Assembly: GCF_038002605.1 (NCBI RefSeq)
Contig: NZ_JBBOCT010000001.1
Span: forward strand, 1,550,001-1,614,000
Reading direction: 5' to 3'
Length of the DNA: 64,000 bases
From: Bacillus sp. FSL K6-3431
GTDB taxonomy: Bacteria > Bacillota > Bacilli > Bacillales > Bacillaceae_C
The notes under the pieces are model-generated. The model was not told the origin of the DNA. It was given only the letters and a program-made list of their open reading frames with translations, and made no database searches. The translations under genes were made by a program, and so were the position numbers. Shown here one piece after another: positions 24,349 to 32,738 of this stretch. Each line of letters begins with the position of its first letter. Positions within the stretch are counted from its first letter, which is position 1.

Positions 24349-25722
24349 TCAATGTACTAAATAACTCATAAACATTGTTGCTAAACCAAAATAAATTAAA
24401 ATAGATGTAATATCATTCATCGTTGTGATAAATGGACCTGATGCAACAGCTGGGTCAATTTTTAATTTTTCCATTAACAACGGAACGAGAGAACCTGCCA
24501 ATGTTGCTACAAATAATGATGCTAATATGGAAATTCCTACGAGGAAACCAAGAAATAACTCCCCTTTCCACACGTAAACCACCACGGATACAAGTACACC
24601 GCAAATAGATCCTGTAATTAAACCAGTGCCTGCTTCTCTCATAATTAACTTCGTCTTACTCATTTCTTGCAATTCGCCTGTTGCTAGACCACGAACTGCA
24701 ACAGCAAGTGACTGTGTTCCAGAATTACCAGCCATCCCCGCAATCAGAGGAATAAACACAGCTAATATCGAAACCTTACTTAGCGTATCTTCAAATCGAC
24801 CGATGAGACTAGCCGTAAACATTCCTAAAAAGAGTAGGATAATTAACCACGGAAGACGCTTTTTTGCGGCGGTAAAAGGACTTTTGTCCATTGTATCCAT
24901 ATCAGATACACCAGCAAGCTTCGAGTAGTCATCTGAAGCCTCTTCATCGATAACATCGATAATATCATCGAATGTGATAATACCTAGTAAATGATTTTGA
25001 AAATCTACAACGGGGAGCGCCAAGAGGTCATAATCTCGCATTTGCCTTGCTGCATCTTCCTGGTCTGCGCCAACTGATATAGAAATAATTCTATTATACA
25101 TAATTTCGGAAATCATCGTATCATCACTGTTAATAATCAAGTCTCGCAAGGATAGAACACCTACAAGGCGACTTTCATCATCGACCACATATACATAATA
25201 AATAGTCTCCGCTTTTTGCGCCTCATATTTCAAAATATACATGGCAGATCGAACCGTTTGATTTTGTGAAATCGAAACAAAATCAGTAGTCATAATACTT
25301 CCAGCTGTAGATTCTTCGTAATGCAGTAATCCCTTAATTTCATGAGCTGCGTCTTTTTCCATTATCGTCAAGTAACTAGCAGCTTGGTCTTTTCCCAAAG
25401 TATTTAGAACATCAACTGCGTTATCTGTATACATATTTGCTAATGTATCAGCCGCATACTTCGGCTCCATTGTGGCCAAAATATCCTCATAGTCAGCATC
25501 ATCTATTTCCAGTACTTCAAAGAAGATGGCCAGTTCAGTCGGAGATAAATAATGATATATCTTCATTTGATCTTCAACTTCTAACTTAGAGAAGAATTGC
25601 GCTTGATCATATGGATGTAGCTTTAAAAATTCTTTTCGAAAAGCTTGTAATTTATTTTCAGCCATAAATTCTAGCAGCATTTCATCATTTAGTTTTTCTT
25701 TTTCACTGAGGTTGTTATCCAT
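24349..25722 (-). CDS. mgtE: Magnesium transporter MgtE
   Basis: A 457-residue Mg2+ channel. The cytosolic N domain (about 1-130; LHPYDQAQFFSKLEVEDQ) precedes two CBS domains (about 135-260; STAGSIMTTDFVSISQNQTV, EIMYNRIISISVGADQEDA) and five C-terminal helices that carry the pore motifs AGNSGTQSLAVAVRGLA and TMNDITSILIYFG. The N and CBS domains gate the channel by sensing cytosolic Mg2+. ATG 25722 with AAGGAGGG 7 nt upstream is the start. No M-box riboswitch was recognisable upstream. Confidence 0.93.
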   Translation of the reverse strand: MDNNLSEKEKLNDEMLLEFMAENKLQAFRKEFLKLHPYDQAQFFSKLEVEDQMKIYHYLSPTELAIFFEVLEIDDADYEDILATMEPKYAADTLANMYTDNAVDVLNTLGKDQAASYLTIMEKDAAHEIKGLLHYEESTAGSIMTTDFVSISQNQTVRSAMYILKYEAQKAETIYYVYVVDDESRLVGVLSLRDLIINSDDTMISEIMYNRIISISVGADQEDAARQMRDYDLLALPVVDFQNHLLGIITFDDIIDVIDEEASDDYSKLAGVSDMDTMDKSPFTAAKKRLPWLIILLFLGMFTASLIGRFEDTLSKVSILAVFIPLIAGMAGNSGTQSLAVAVRGLATGELQEMSKTKLIMREAGTGLITGSICGVLVSVVVYVWKGELFLGFLVGISILASLFVATLAGSLVPLLMEKLKIDPAVASGPFITTMNDITSILIYFGLATMFMSYLVH

Positions 25723-25860
25723 CACTATCCCTCCTTACCTTTCGTATTTATTCATCCTATCAAAACTTTATTCATTTGTCGCATAATTGAGGAAATAATT
25801 AAAAAGTGCCATTTCTTGCAACTTTTTAGTACGAAACATCCATAATAATACATAACAGAT

Positions 25861-25907
25861 GATGTTCAAATGGTAAACAAATGATAAACGGCGAATTTCT
25901 TCGTTGC
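25861..25907 (+). repeat. Dispersed repeat family 1, copy a
   Basis: GATGTTCAAATGGTAAAC, then AAATGATAAACGGCGAATTT and CTTCGTTG. The same order recurs at 36978-37024, inverted at 39783-39822, and as a short piece at 36089-36110. Confidence 0.6.
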
Positions 25908-25965
25908 GATTAGTCGGCTTCTGACCTTTTTGAGACATATATATAATAAAACAGGTGGGTAATAA

Positions 25966-26697
25966 ATGAAATTAGATATTATCGGCGACGTACACGGTTG
26001 CTTTGATGAGTTTAAACTACTTACACAAAAACTCGGCTATACGTGGGAAAGTGGAATCCCTCTTGCTCAAAGAAAAATTTGTTTTGTAGGTGATATCACT
26101 GATCGCGGACCAAATTCGCTCGATATGATCGAGGTTGTTTGGAAGCTTTGGAAAAAAAGTCATGGGTATTATGTTCCCGGAAATCATTGCAATAAACTTT
26201 ATCGATATCTTATCGGAAGAAAAGTCCAAATTACTCATGGCCTAGAAACAACGGTTGCAGAGTTTGAATCTTTAACTTTAATCAAACAAAATTATTTCAA
26301 AAAAATTTTTATAGAATTATATGAGGGCACACCATTATACCAAATCCTTGATGATGGGAAGCTGGTTGTCGCACACGCCGGCATTCGTGCCGATTATATT
26401 GGAAAATATCATAAAGGCGTTAAAACCTTTGTCCTATATGGAGATATTTCAGGTGAGTTTTTACCTAATGGGATGCCAGTTCGCAAAGATTGGGCAGCAA
26501 GCTACAAGGGTAAACCTCTTATTGTCTATGGGCATACACCCGTTCTGGAACCACGAAATGTTGGCAATACAATTAATATTGATACTGGGGCCGTATTTGG
26601 AGGCAAGCTGTCAGCTCTTAAATATCCAGAAATGGAGACCATTTCGGTCCCCTCAAATATGCCCTATGTCCCAGAAAAATTCAAAGCCTTTGATTAG
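25966..26697 (+). CDS. prpE: Bis(5'-nucleosyl)-tetraphosphatase PrpE
   Basis: A 243-residue calcineurin-like phosphoesterase. Metal motifs are [27 protein letters not shown] and [10 protein letters not shown], with a final GHTP. PrpE hydrolyses diadenosine tetraphosphate (Ap4A) and in B. subtilis affects spore germination. Its place beside yjbO and nadK matches B. subtilis. ACAGGTGGG lies upstream of the ATG. Confidence 0.92.
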   Translation: MKLDIIGDVHGCFDEFKLLTQKLGYTWESGIPLAQRKICFVGDITDRGPNSLDMIEVVWKLWKKSHGYYVPGNHCNKLYRYLIGRKVQITHGLETTVAEFESLTLIKQNYFKKIFIELYEGTPLYQILDDGKLVVAHAGIRADYIGKYHKGVKTFVLYGDISGEFLPNGMPVRKDWAASYKGKPLIVYGHTPVLEPRNVGNTINIDTGAVFGGKLSALKYPEMETISVPSNMPYVPEKFKAFD

Positions 26698-26752
26698 TTA
26701 ACGAGCTCAAAACTAAAACATTAGGAAATCAGGTGAGTCTTAAACCCTAAGG
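26697..26752 (+). repeat. Dispersed repeat family 3, degenerate copy
   Basis: GGAAATCAGGTGAGTCTTAA followed by ACCCTAAGGAA resembles the middle and end of the copy at 43260-43324. It starts at the prpE stop codon. The match is partial. Confidence 0.35.
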
Positions 26753-26780
26753 AATAATAGCCAGCCCTAATAGCCGCAAA

Positions 26781-27671
26781 TTATTTAACAATTAGTTTTT
26801 GCATATCTAATGGTAGATCTGCGGTAAGAATCATTTCTTTCTTTGTCAATGGATGAATAAATTGTAACTTACTACAATGAAGCGCTTGTCTGGAGATTAT
26901 TTCACTATCTCCACCATATAGGTTATCTCCAAGCATTGGATATCCAATATAATTCATATGTACCCTAATTTGATGTGTGCGTCCAGTTTCCAACTGTAAT
27001 TTGAGATGTGCAAAGTCATTGTATTGATGGACAAGTCGATAGGAAGTAACTGCCCTCTTCCCATCGGCCCTTACTTCACGTTCAATAATGCTATCTAGCT
27101 TCCTACCAATCGGAGCATCGATTATCCCAGATTTCTTTTTCAGCTGCCCTGTAACAAATGATTCATATGTTCTGATAATGGCATGCTCTCGTTGCATTAG
27201 ACTAAATAAATGATGTGCATGGCGATGTTTGGCTATTAACACTAATCCTGATGTGTTGCGATCCAGTCTAGTAACTATATGAACAGCAGCTGCAATATCC
27301 TTTTGTTGATAATAATAAATGATTGCATTAGCCAAGCTTCCCATCGGATGTTGTTGCGATGGAATAGAGTTCATAGCAGCTTGCTTATTGACTATCATGA
27401 TATCGCGGTCTTCATAAATAATAGACAGATCGATCCGTTCCCCCTGAAGATGAACACTTGGTTCTTCTGGGGGGAAAACTACTTCCAGCTTGTCCAGCAT
27501 CTGAAGCTTATAACGAACATTTTTCTCCAGCCCGTTCACTTTGATTGTTCCTCCAGCAAATTTAATATCAGTTAACGCTCTTCGGGAAATGCCCGCTTCG
27601 GCCAAATATGATTTAATATCCTTTGTCATACTACGATCATCTATCGTCCATGTAAGTGAATATTTCCCCAT
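26781..27671 (-). CDS. RluD-type rRNA pseudouridine synthase (YjbO-like)
   Basis: A 296-residue RluA/RluD-family enzyme that makes pseudouridine in large-subunit rRNA. An S4-like N-terminal domain precedes the catalytic motif HIVTRLDRNTSGLVLIAKH, with the active-site Asp in RLDRNTSG. The family stretch GRTHQIRVHMNYIGYPMLGD follows. Its ATG comes directly after the nadK stop, so it is the third gene of yjbM-nadK-yjbO. Confidence 0.92.
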   Translation of the reverse strand: MGKYSLTWTIDDRSMTKDIKSYLAEAGISRRALTDIKFAGGTIKVNGLEKNVRYKLQMLDKLEVVFPPEEPSVHLQGERIDLSIIYEDRDIMIVNKQAAMNSIPSQQHPMGSLANAIIYYYQQKDIAAAVHIVTRLDRNTSGLVLIAKHRHAHHLFSLMQREHAIIRTYESFVTGQLKKKSGIIDAPIGRKLDSIIEREVRADGKRAVTSYRLVHQYNDFAHLKLQLETGRTHQIRVHMNYIGYPMLGDNLYGGDSEIISRQALHCSKLQFIHPLTKKEMILTADLPLDMQKLIVK

Positions 27672-28481
27672 TTATTTGCCATCAGAGATGAACGAGTCAC
27701 TTACCCGTTTCCAAAATGGAAAAGGTCTAAATCTCGCAAATCTTACTTTCTCTTTCGCCACTCGAAATTGGATCGATTTCACATCAGAATGCATGACTGT
27801 TAAATGATCGATTGTTACATGAAAATCGTACGTTTTTACTGGTTTTAATACTAAAGTGTGATGATCAGGTAATATTAATGGTGAACCTACTGTTCTAAAC
27901 ACTCGATTATTAATAGATGCCATTTCAGCAAGCTGTATAGCGTGGAGAGCTGGATGAATAATTGCACCGCCTAAAGCTTTATTATAAGCAGTACTCCCTG
28001 AAGGTGTCGAAACACATAAGCCGTCACCTCGAAATCGTTCAAAATGTTCGTCGCGAATTTCCACATCCATAACGAGTGTACCGACTAGACTCTTCACCGT
28101 CGACTCATTTAAACCAAGATATCTTGTTTCTTTACCACCATGTCGATAACGAATAACAACATCCAAGAGCGGATATTCGATGACTTGATATGGTGTTTTC
28201 GCTATGGCAATAATTAGTTTTTCAATTTCATTTGGTAGCCAATCTGCATAAAATCCGAGATGACCTGTATGTACGCCAACGAAAGCAGTTTTATCCAATC
28301 TTGAGCTATATCGATGAAAAGCATATAACAATGTCCCATCCCCACCAACTGAAATCACAATATCGGGTTGCTCTTCATCATATTCTAGTTCAAAGTCTTG
28401 CAAATATGTTCTCATCTTTTGCTTGAGAGCATTGGAAGTTGAATCACCTTTTGATGTAATTGCAAATTTCAACTTTCTCAT
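27672..28481 (-). CDS. nadK: NAD kinase
   Basis: A 269-residue NAD kinase (PpnK) that makes NADP from NAD and ATP. It has the GGDGT loop ([12 protein letters not shown]), GHLGFYADW, the NE motif in [10 protein letters not shown], and [20 protein letters not shown] (dinucleotide site). It lies 27 nt after yjbM and abuts yjbO, as in B. subtilis. Confidence 0.95.
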   Translation of the reverse strand: MRKLKFAITSKGDSTSNALKQKMRTYLQDFELEYDEEQPDIVISVGGDGTLLYAFHRYSSRLDKTAFVGVHTGHLGFYADWLPNEIEKLIIAIAKTPYQVIEYPLLDVVIRYRHGGKETRYLGLNESTVKSLVGTLVMDVEIRDEHFERFRGDGLCVSTPSGSTAYNKALGGAIIHPALHAIQLAEMASINNRVFRTVGSPLILPDHHTLVLKPVKTYDFHVTIDHLTVMHSDVKSIQFRVAKEKVRFARFRPFPFWKRVSDSFISDGK

Positions 28482-28508
28482 CCTTTCCGACCATTGATAT
28501 GGTTGAAC

Positions 28509-29165
28509 TTAATCTTGATTATCTTTTCTATCTCTTTTATTATCTGATTTCTTATTTTTAGAAAAATATGCTTGAGCTTCCTGGATTTCTTCTCTAATCT
28601 GTGACATTTCCTCATCTAGTTGAAATGCGGCTTCAGCTGCCCCAAGTAGTCTTGCCTTAATTTCTTCCGGAAATTGACCTTGATATTTATAATTGAGAGA
28701 ATGCTCTACCGTTGCCCAAAAGTTCATCGCCAATGTGCGTATTTGTATTTCCGCTAGAACTTTTTTCTCGCCATGTATTGTTTGCACCGGATATTCAATG
28801 ACGACATGGTATGAGCGATAGCCACTCGGCTTTCTGTGAAATATATAATTTCTTTCTTCAACAATTCGAAAGTCATTTCTTTTACGAAGCAATTGAACGA
28901 CTGCATCAATATCATCGACAAACTGACACATCATCCTTAAACCTGCGATATCCTGGATCTCTGCTGCAATATTTTCTAATGGAATTTTTTTCACGTGTGC
29001 TTTCTCCAATATGCTTGCTATTGGTTTTACACGACCTGTAACAAACTCAATCGGTGAATGGATATGTTCTTTTTCAAATTGGCCTCTCATGCCTTTTAAC
29101 TTAATTTTCAGTTCTTCAATTGCTTGTTTATATGGAGATAAAAATTGGTCCCAGTTATTCATCAT
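28509..29165 (-). CDS. yjbM: Small alarmone synthetase YjbM (SasB/RelQ type)
   Basis: A 218-residue GTP pyrophosphokinase with only the synthetase domain, which makes (p)ppGpp. Motifs are GRVKPIASILEKAHVKK, IAGLRMMCQFVDDID, YRSYHVVIEYP and AEIQIRTLAMNFWATVEHSLNYKY (in parts). The C-terminal tail is charged. GAGGTGACTAC precedes two ATG codons. It is the first gene of the yjbM-nadK-yjbO operon. Confidence 0.94.
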   Translation of the reverse strand: MMNNWDQFLSPYKQAIEELKIKLKGMRGQFEKEHIHSPIEFVTGRVKPIASILEKAHVKKIPLENIAAEIQDIAGLRMMCQFVDDIDAVVQLLRKRNDFRIVEERNYIFHRKPSGYRSYHVVIEYPVQTIHGEKKVLAEIQIRTLAMNFWATVEHSLNYKYQGQFPEEIKARLLGAAEAAFQLDEEMSQIREEIQEAQAYFSKNKKSDNKRDRKDNQD

Positions 29166-29335
29166 GTAGTCACCTCTTATTTATTTATGGAAGGTGTATT
29201 TCTTAATCCTCCTTATTTTAGCATAAAGCAACAGTACATACAGTTTAGTAACCCAAACAAGAGAAAATACTATTGAACTTTTGATTGATAAAGGTAATAC
29301 TAAAAGAGTACTTAATAGGAGTTAGGATGGTTTGA

Positions 29336-29929
29336 ATGACAAAACATATAGAAATCGAGTTTAAAAATATTGTTTCACAAACAAACTTTTACAAAATAAT
29401 GGAAACCTTTCAAATAAAAAAAGAGCATTTTTTCACACAAACGAATCATTATTTCGATACGTTTGATTTTTCAATACAAAATGCTTCTGCAGCGCTGCGT
29501 GTAAGGGAGCTTCCCGTCGGATTTGAGTTCACTTTAAAAAAGCCAGCAAATATCGGTCTTTTAGAGGTCAATCAGAACATATCGAAAGAGGATGTCCTTT
29601 TATTAAAAACGAATGCGCAAATACCTGATGGGGAAGTAAAAGATGAATTAATTAGGATGAATATAACAATGGACAATATCCATTATTTTGGTTCACTTAC
29701 AACTAATCGTGCTGAAATAAATTATAAAGACGGATTATTGGTTTTTGACCATAGTTTCTATCTAAATAAAGAAGACTTTGAATTGGAGTACGAAGTCACT
29801 GATTGGGCAAAAGGAAAAGTAACTTTCGAACAATTGATGAGAGAATTAAACATTCCTTTTAGATCTGCCGATAATAAAATTGCAAGGTTTTATTCCGCAA
29901 AAAAACAGGAAGGTGATGAGAAGCTTTAA
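29336..29929 (+). CDS. yjbK: CYTH domain protein YjbK
   Basis: A 197-residue triphosphate tunnel protein. It starts with the ExExK motif of the family (IEIEFKN) and continues with YFDTFDFSI, ALRVRELPVGFEFTLKKP and a C-terminal EFELEYEVTDW-like strand. CYTH proteins bind or hydrolyse polyphosphate or nucleoside triphosphates. The B. subtilis homologue neighbours yjbM, as here in divergent orientation. Substrate is unknown. Confidence 0.88.
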   Translation: MTKHIEIEFKNIVSQTNFYKIMETFQIKKEHFFTQTNHYFDTFDFSIQNASAALRVRELPVGFEFTLKKPANIGLLEVNQNISKEDVLLLKTNAQIPDGEVKDELIRMNITMDNIHYFGSLTTNRAEINYKDGLLVFDHSFYLNKEDFELEYEVTDWAKGKVTFEQLMRELNIPFRSADNKIARFYSAKKQEGDEKL

Positions 29930-29965
29930 TCGGTTATCATTATCTTTTATTAAAGGATGATCCAG

Positions 29966-30649
29966 ATGAATACATTAGGACAGATAAAAACATTGTTTGA
30001 AATACAAGCCCTAAAAGGTTTTTCCACTCAATCTGTAAACCATAACCAAAATAATAACACTTCTTTTTTCGAAGAATTGCTTCAAAAGACTTTGATTGAT
30101 ACGGATGCAACCGAATTGGCACCCTCCTTCAATGCCAATTCATTAGGGGCCATTTTCAGTATGTCCAACTTACCAACAGCCCAATTCTCTCGACATTTAG
30201 ATTCGGGGTCATTAGCCGTTCATTCGAAAGTCCCGATGAACCAAGAGATTAGTAGTCCAATTAAAACCTCAGAATCTAGTATAGAGAATATCATTAATAA
30301 AGCAGCTGATAAATACAATCTTCCTGCCAAGTTAATTAAATCAATCATTAAGCATGAATCCAATTTCAACCCATCTGTTGTAAGCCATGCCGGTGCATCA
30401 GGGTTAATGCAGCTAATGCCTGGAACGGCGAGAGGCCTAGGTGTGATAGATATATTTGACCCCGAGCAAAATGTAATGGGAGGAAGTAAATACATCCGTA
30501 ACATGTTGGACAAGTATAACGGTAATATAGAACTGGCTTTAGCCGCATACAACGCTGGGCCTGGGAATGTAAGCAAATACGATGGCATTCCTCCGTTTAA
30601 AGAAACACAAGCATATGTAAAAAAAGTTACCAACAGTTTTTATAGTTAA
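29966..30649 (+). CDS. cwlQ: Lytic transglycosylase CwlQ (YjbJ)
   Basis: A 227-residue protein. The first about 100 residues are low in conservation. The C-terminal SLT domain (about 105-225) has IKHESNFNPSVVSHAGASGL with the catalytic Glu, GLMQLMPGTARGLGV, and ALAAYNAGPGNV. It cleaves peptidoglycan strands. No classical signal peptide is visible, which is also true of B. subtilis CwlQ. ATG 29966 is favoured because AAAGGATG lies 6 nt upstream; ATG 29957 is the alternative. A terminator begins at the stop codon. Confidence 0.88.
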   Translation: MNTLGQIKTLFEIQALKGFSTQSVNHNQNNNTSFFEELLQKTLIDTDATELAPSFNANSLGAIFSMSNLPTAQFSRHLDSGSLAVHSKVPMNQEISSPIKTSESSIENIINKAADKYNLPAKLIKSIIKHESNFNPSVVSHAGASGLMQLMPGTARGLGVIDIFDPEQNVMGGSKYIRNMLDKYNGNIELALAAYNAGPGNVSKYDGIPPFKETQAYVKKVTNSFYS

Positions 30650-30682
30650 AATACTCTGTAAAAAAAACAGAGTATTTTTTAT
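30649..30682 (+). terminator. Terminator of cwlQ
   Basis: AAATACTCTGT and ACAGAGTATTT form a perfect 11-bp stem followed by TTTTATTT. The stem overlaps the last base of the stop codon. Confidence 0.85.
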
Positions 30683-30703
30683 TTAATACATAAAGTGAAA
30701 CTT

Positions 30704-30833
30704 CAATCAGTGGGGGGGTTCTATCATCCCCCACTGATTGTTAGTTGAACCAATCGGGCTTTTACGGGCAGTTTATCCCCCACTTACTCTTCATTTCTTA
30801 AACTTGAATCCTTAAAGTGGGGGTTTACTGCTC
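30704..30833. repeat. Double inverted-repeat element before the haemoglobin gene
   Basis: Two nested hairpins are visible. The first pairs CAATCAGTGGGGG (30704-30716) with CCCCCACTGATTG (30728-30740). The second pairs GGCAGT...CCCCCACTT (30767-30785) with AAGTGGGGG...ACTGCT (30815-30831). The two hairpins share the CCCCCACT core. It looks like a mobile or structural repeat unit, not a simple terminator. Confidence 0.5.
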
Positions 30834-30934
30834 GTTAATCTGCGATAAACTGGTTAAGAAATGCGAATTATTTGAGTTATATCGAATGGCTTGCTACAAT
30901 GAGGTTACTATTTCATGATAAAGGAGCGATTCAT

Positions 30935-31336
30935 ATGGTAGAGAAACGTGCGACGCCGTATGACGCAATTGGGGCAGAAAAACTTTCCGCTCTCGTGGAA
31001 GCATTTTATTCCAGAGTTGGAAAACATCCTGACTTAAGACCTATTTTCCCTGATGATTTATCAGATGTTGCTAGAAAGCAAAAGCAATTTTTAACACAGT
31101 ATTTAGGTGGCCCCCAACTTTATACGGAGGAACACGGTCATCCGATGATGCGTGCACGTCATTTGCCGCACGAAGTTACACCACATCGTGCCAAAGCATG
31201 GCTTATATGTATGAGTCAAGCGATGGATGAAGTTGGTCTGGACGGCATGCTTAGAGAACAGTTCTTTACGAAACTTACATTAACCGCTAAGCATATGGTG
31301 AATACACCTAACGAAACACAGGGTGATGCGACGTGA
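30935..31336 (+). CDS. yjbI: Group II truncated haemoglobin YjbI
   Basis: A 133-residue truncated haemoglobin. It begins VEKRATPYDAIGAEKLSALVE, has FYSRVGKHPDLRPIFPDD, the B10 and E-helix region FLTQYLGGPQLYTEEHGHPMM (in parts) and the proximal-His area ARHLPHEVTPHRAKAWL. I chose ATG 30935 with AAAGGAGC 6 nt upstream; an ATG at 30872 lies too far ahead. It overlaps spxH as TGATG, so the two are co-translated, as in B. subtilis. It probably protects against oxygen or hypochlorite stress. Confidence 0.92.
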   Translation: MVEKRATPYDAIGAEKLSALVEAFYSRVGKHPDLRPIFPDDLSDVARKQKQFLTQYLGGPQLYTEEHGHPMMRARHLPHEVTPHRAKAWLICMSQAMDEVGLDGMLREQFFTKLTLTAKHMVNTPNETQGDAT

Positions 31337-32202
31337 TGGAACAATATAATTGTAATTTGCAGAATCAGCTTCAAGTAAATAACCGACCGTTAGAAATTTA
31401 TCTATTCTTTGATCCTTTTTGTACAGAATGCTGGTCACTTACACCATTAATTAAAAAGTTACAGCTTGAATATGGGGATTATTTTACACTTAAATATGTA
31501 TTATGTGGCCAGCTCGCTGCATTAAATAATAAAAGGCGTTTTGATTTCGCAAATTATCCGCGATTGAAAAAAACGTCAGAAAAAAGTACAATTCCACTCC
31601 AAGTCTCATCTGGGTTCGATCAAGATACGTTAACGCCTCATTTAGCAGCAATTAGTATCAAAGCAGCAGAACTACAGGGAAAACGAGCAGGAACGAGATT
31701 TATAACCAGACTGCAAGAACTTTTTTTCGTAGAAAATGCTGATATTACTGATATTAACATCATCCTACAATGTGCTCAATATGTGGAACTTGATATGGAT
31801 GAGTTTATAAGTGATATATATTCAGCTAGTGCGGCGAAAGCTTTTCAATGTGATTTAAAGATTTCCTCTGAAATGGAAATAACCGAAATGCCTTCCTTAG
31901 TGTTTTTTAATGAAAATATCGAGGATGAAGGTTTAAAAGTTACTGGTCTATATTCATACAGAATATATGTGCAAATTTTATCAGAATTGCTAGAAGGTTA
32001 TCCAAGTCCATCAGAAATTCCTTCTTTAGAGATATTTTTAACAAAAAATCCAATTATTGCTGTTAATGATCTTGCACTTATATACGATAAGCCTGTAAAG
32101 CAGATGGAGCAACAAATGAAAAAACTACAGCTACAACAAAAGGTTAAGAAAATCCGCGCCAAAAACGGTATATTTTGGAAATACATTGCACATTCAATAT
32201 AG
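31336..32202 (+). CDS. spxH: SpxH (YjbH), adaptor for ClpXP degradation of Spx
   Basis: A 288-residue DsbA-like thioredoxin-fold protein with the CxxC in FDPFCTECWSLTPLI. The region AISIKAAELQGKRAGTRFI is the helical insertion. The C-terminal part (about 235-288) is rich in basic and Gln residues. SpxH binds Spx and presents it to ClpXP; the spx gene lies 5 kb away in this window. ATG 31336 overlaps the yjbI stop; a GTG one codon earlier is less likely. Confidence 0.9.
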   Translation: MEQYNCNLQNQLQVNNRPLEIYLFFDPFCTECWSLTPLIKKLQLEYGDYFTLKYVLCGQLAALNNKRRFDFANYPRLKKTSEKSTIPLQVSSGFDQDTLTPHLAAISIKAAELQGKRAGTRFITRLQELFFVENADITDINIILQCAQYVELDMDEFISDIYSASAAKAFQCDLKISSEMEITEMPSLVFFNENIEDEGLKVTGLYSYRIYVQILSELLEGYPSPSEIPSLEIFLTKNPIIAVNDLALIYDKPVKQMEQQMKKLQLQQKVKKIRAKNGIFWKYIAHSI

Positions 32203-32209
32203 CTTTATC

Positions 32210-32250
32210 AACAACGTATGTCTATAAGCACATACGTTGTTTTATTTTTT
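32210..32250 (+). terminator. Terminator of yjbI-spxH
   Basis: AACAACGTATGT and ACATACGTTGTT form a perfect 12-bp stem with an 8-nt loop, followed by TTATTTTTTATT. Confidence 0.9.
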
Positions 32251-32488
32251 ATTACAGACTTTCATATATCCACTTTTTTATACATAATGATTAGAAAAGC
32301 GTAAGCAACCATGCCCTCGCTTATGTACAAAAGCAAAGGAACGAGTCTAGGTTTGCCATGTCCCAGCTAATCAACTATGAGTTCTGATTTTATAGATAAG
32401 CTCCTAGATCGCACAGATGATTCAAAGATCATGATAAACTAGACAAATAAAATAAGCGAATGGAGCGATATATGTGAGGAAGTTGATT

Positions 32489-32650
32489 ATGATATTCTTC
32501 CCTATTGCCATTTTTTTAGGCTTTTACTTAAATCTATTAGGTTTAATGAATCTATTCCCTATCTACCTCTCCTCGCCTATTCTTTTTTTTATTTTCCTTG
32601 GACTTTTAACATTTATTAACAGAAGAAATAAATTCAAAGGTTTTCGGTAA
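32489..32650 (+). CDS. Small hydrophobic protein of 53 residues
   Basis: An ATG-started frame encodes two hydrophobic helices (FFPIAIFLGFYLNLLGLM and PILFFIFLGLLTFI) and a short basic tail (NRRNKFKGFR). GAGGAAG lies 7 nt upstream. The bidirectional hairpin at 32694-32732 could end its transcript. I do not recognise a family. Coding is plausible because of the typical membrane layout, but not proven. Confidence 0.5.
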   Translation: MIFFPIAIFLGFYLNLLGLMNLFPIYLSSPILFFIFLGLLTFINRRNKFKGFR

Positions 32651-32693
32651 AGGTGCAAAAACTGCAAATTACCAATGTTTAACTTTTCTCGTA

Positions 32694-32732
32694 AAAAAAT
32701 GCACTCTCCTGTTAAAGGAGATTGCATTTTTT
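32694..32732. terminator. Bidirectional terminator between the 53-residue gene and pepF
   Basis: AAAATGCACTCTCCT and AGGAGATTGCATTTT form a 15-bp stem with one mismatch, flanked by A- and T-runs on both sides. It lies 7 nt beyond the pepF stop. Confidence 0.8.
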
Positions 32733-32738
32733 GAAAAT

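Noticed and set aside
23674..24360. 228-codon plus-strand frame
   Set aside because: It is the antisense shadow of the antiporter gene; the minus-strand product has clear membrane and TrkA domains.
25723..25965. Mg2+ M-box riboswitch before mgtE
   Set aside because: No M-box-like conserved segments were recognised; only a short AAAAAGT...ACTTTTT inverted repeat and a dispersed repeat are visible.
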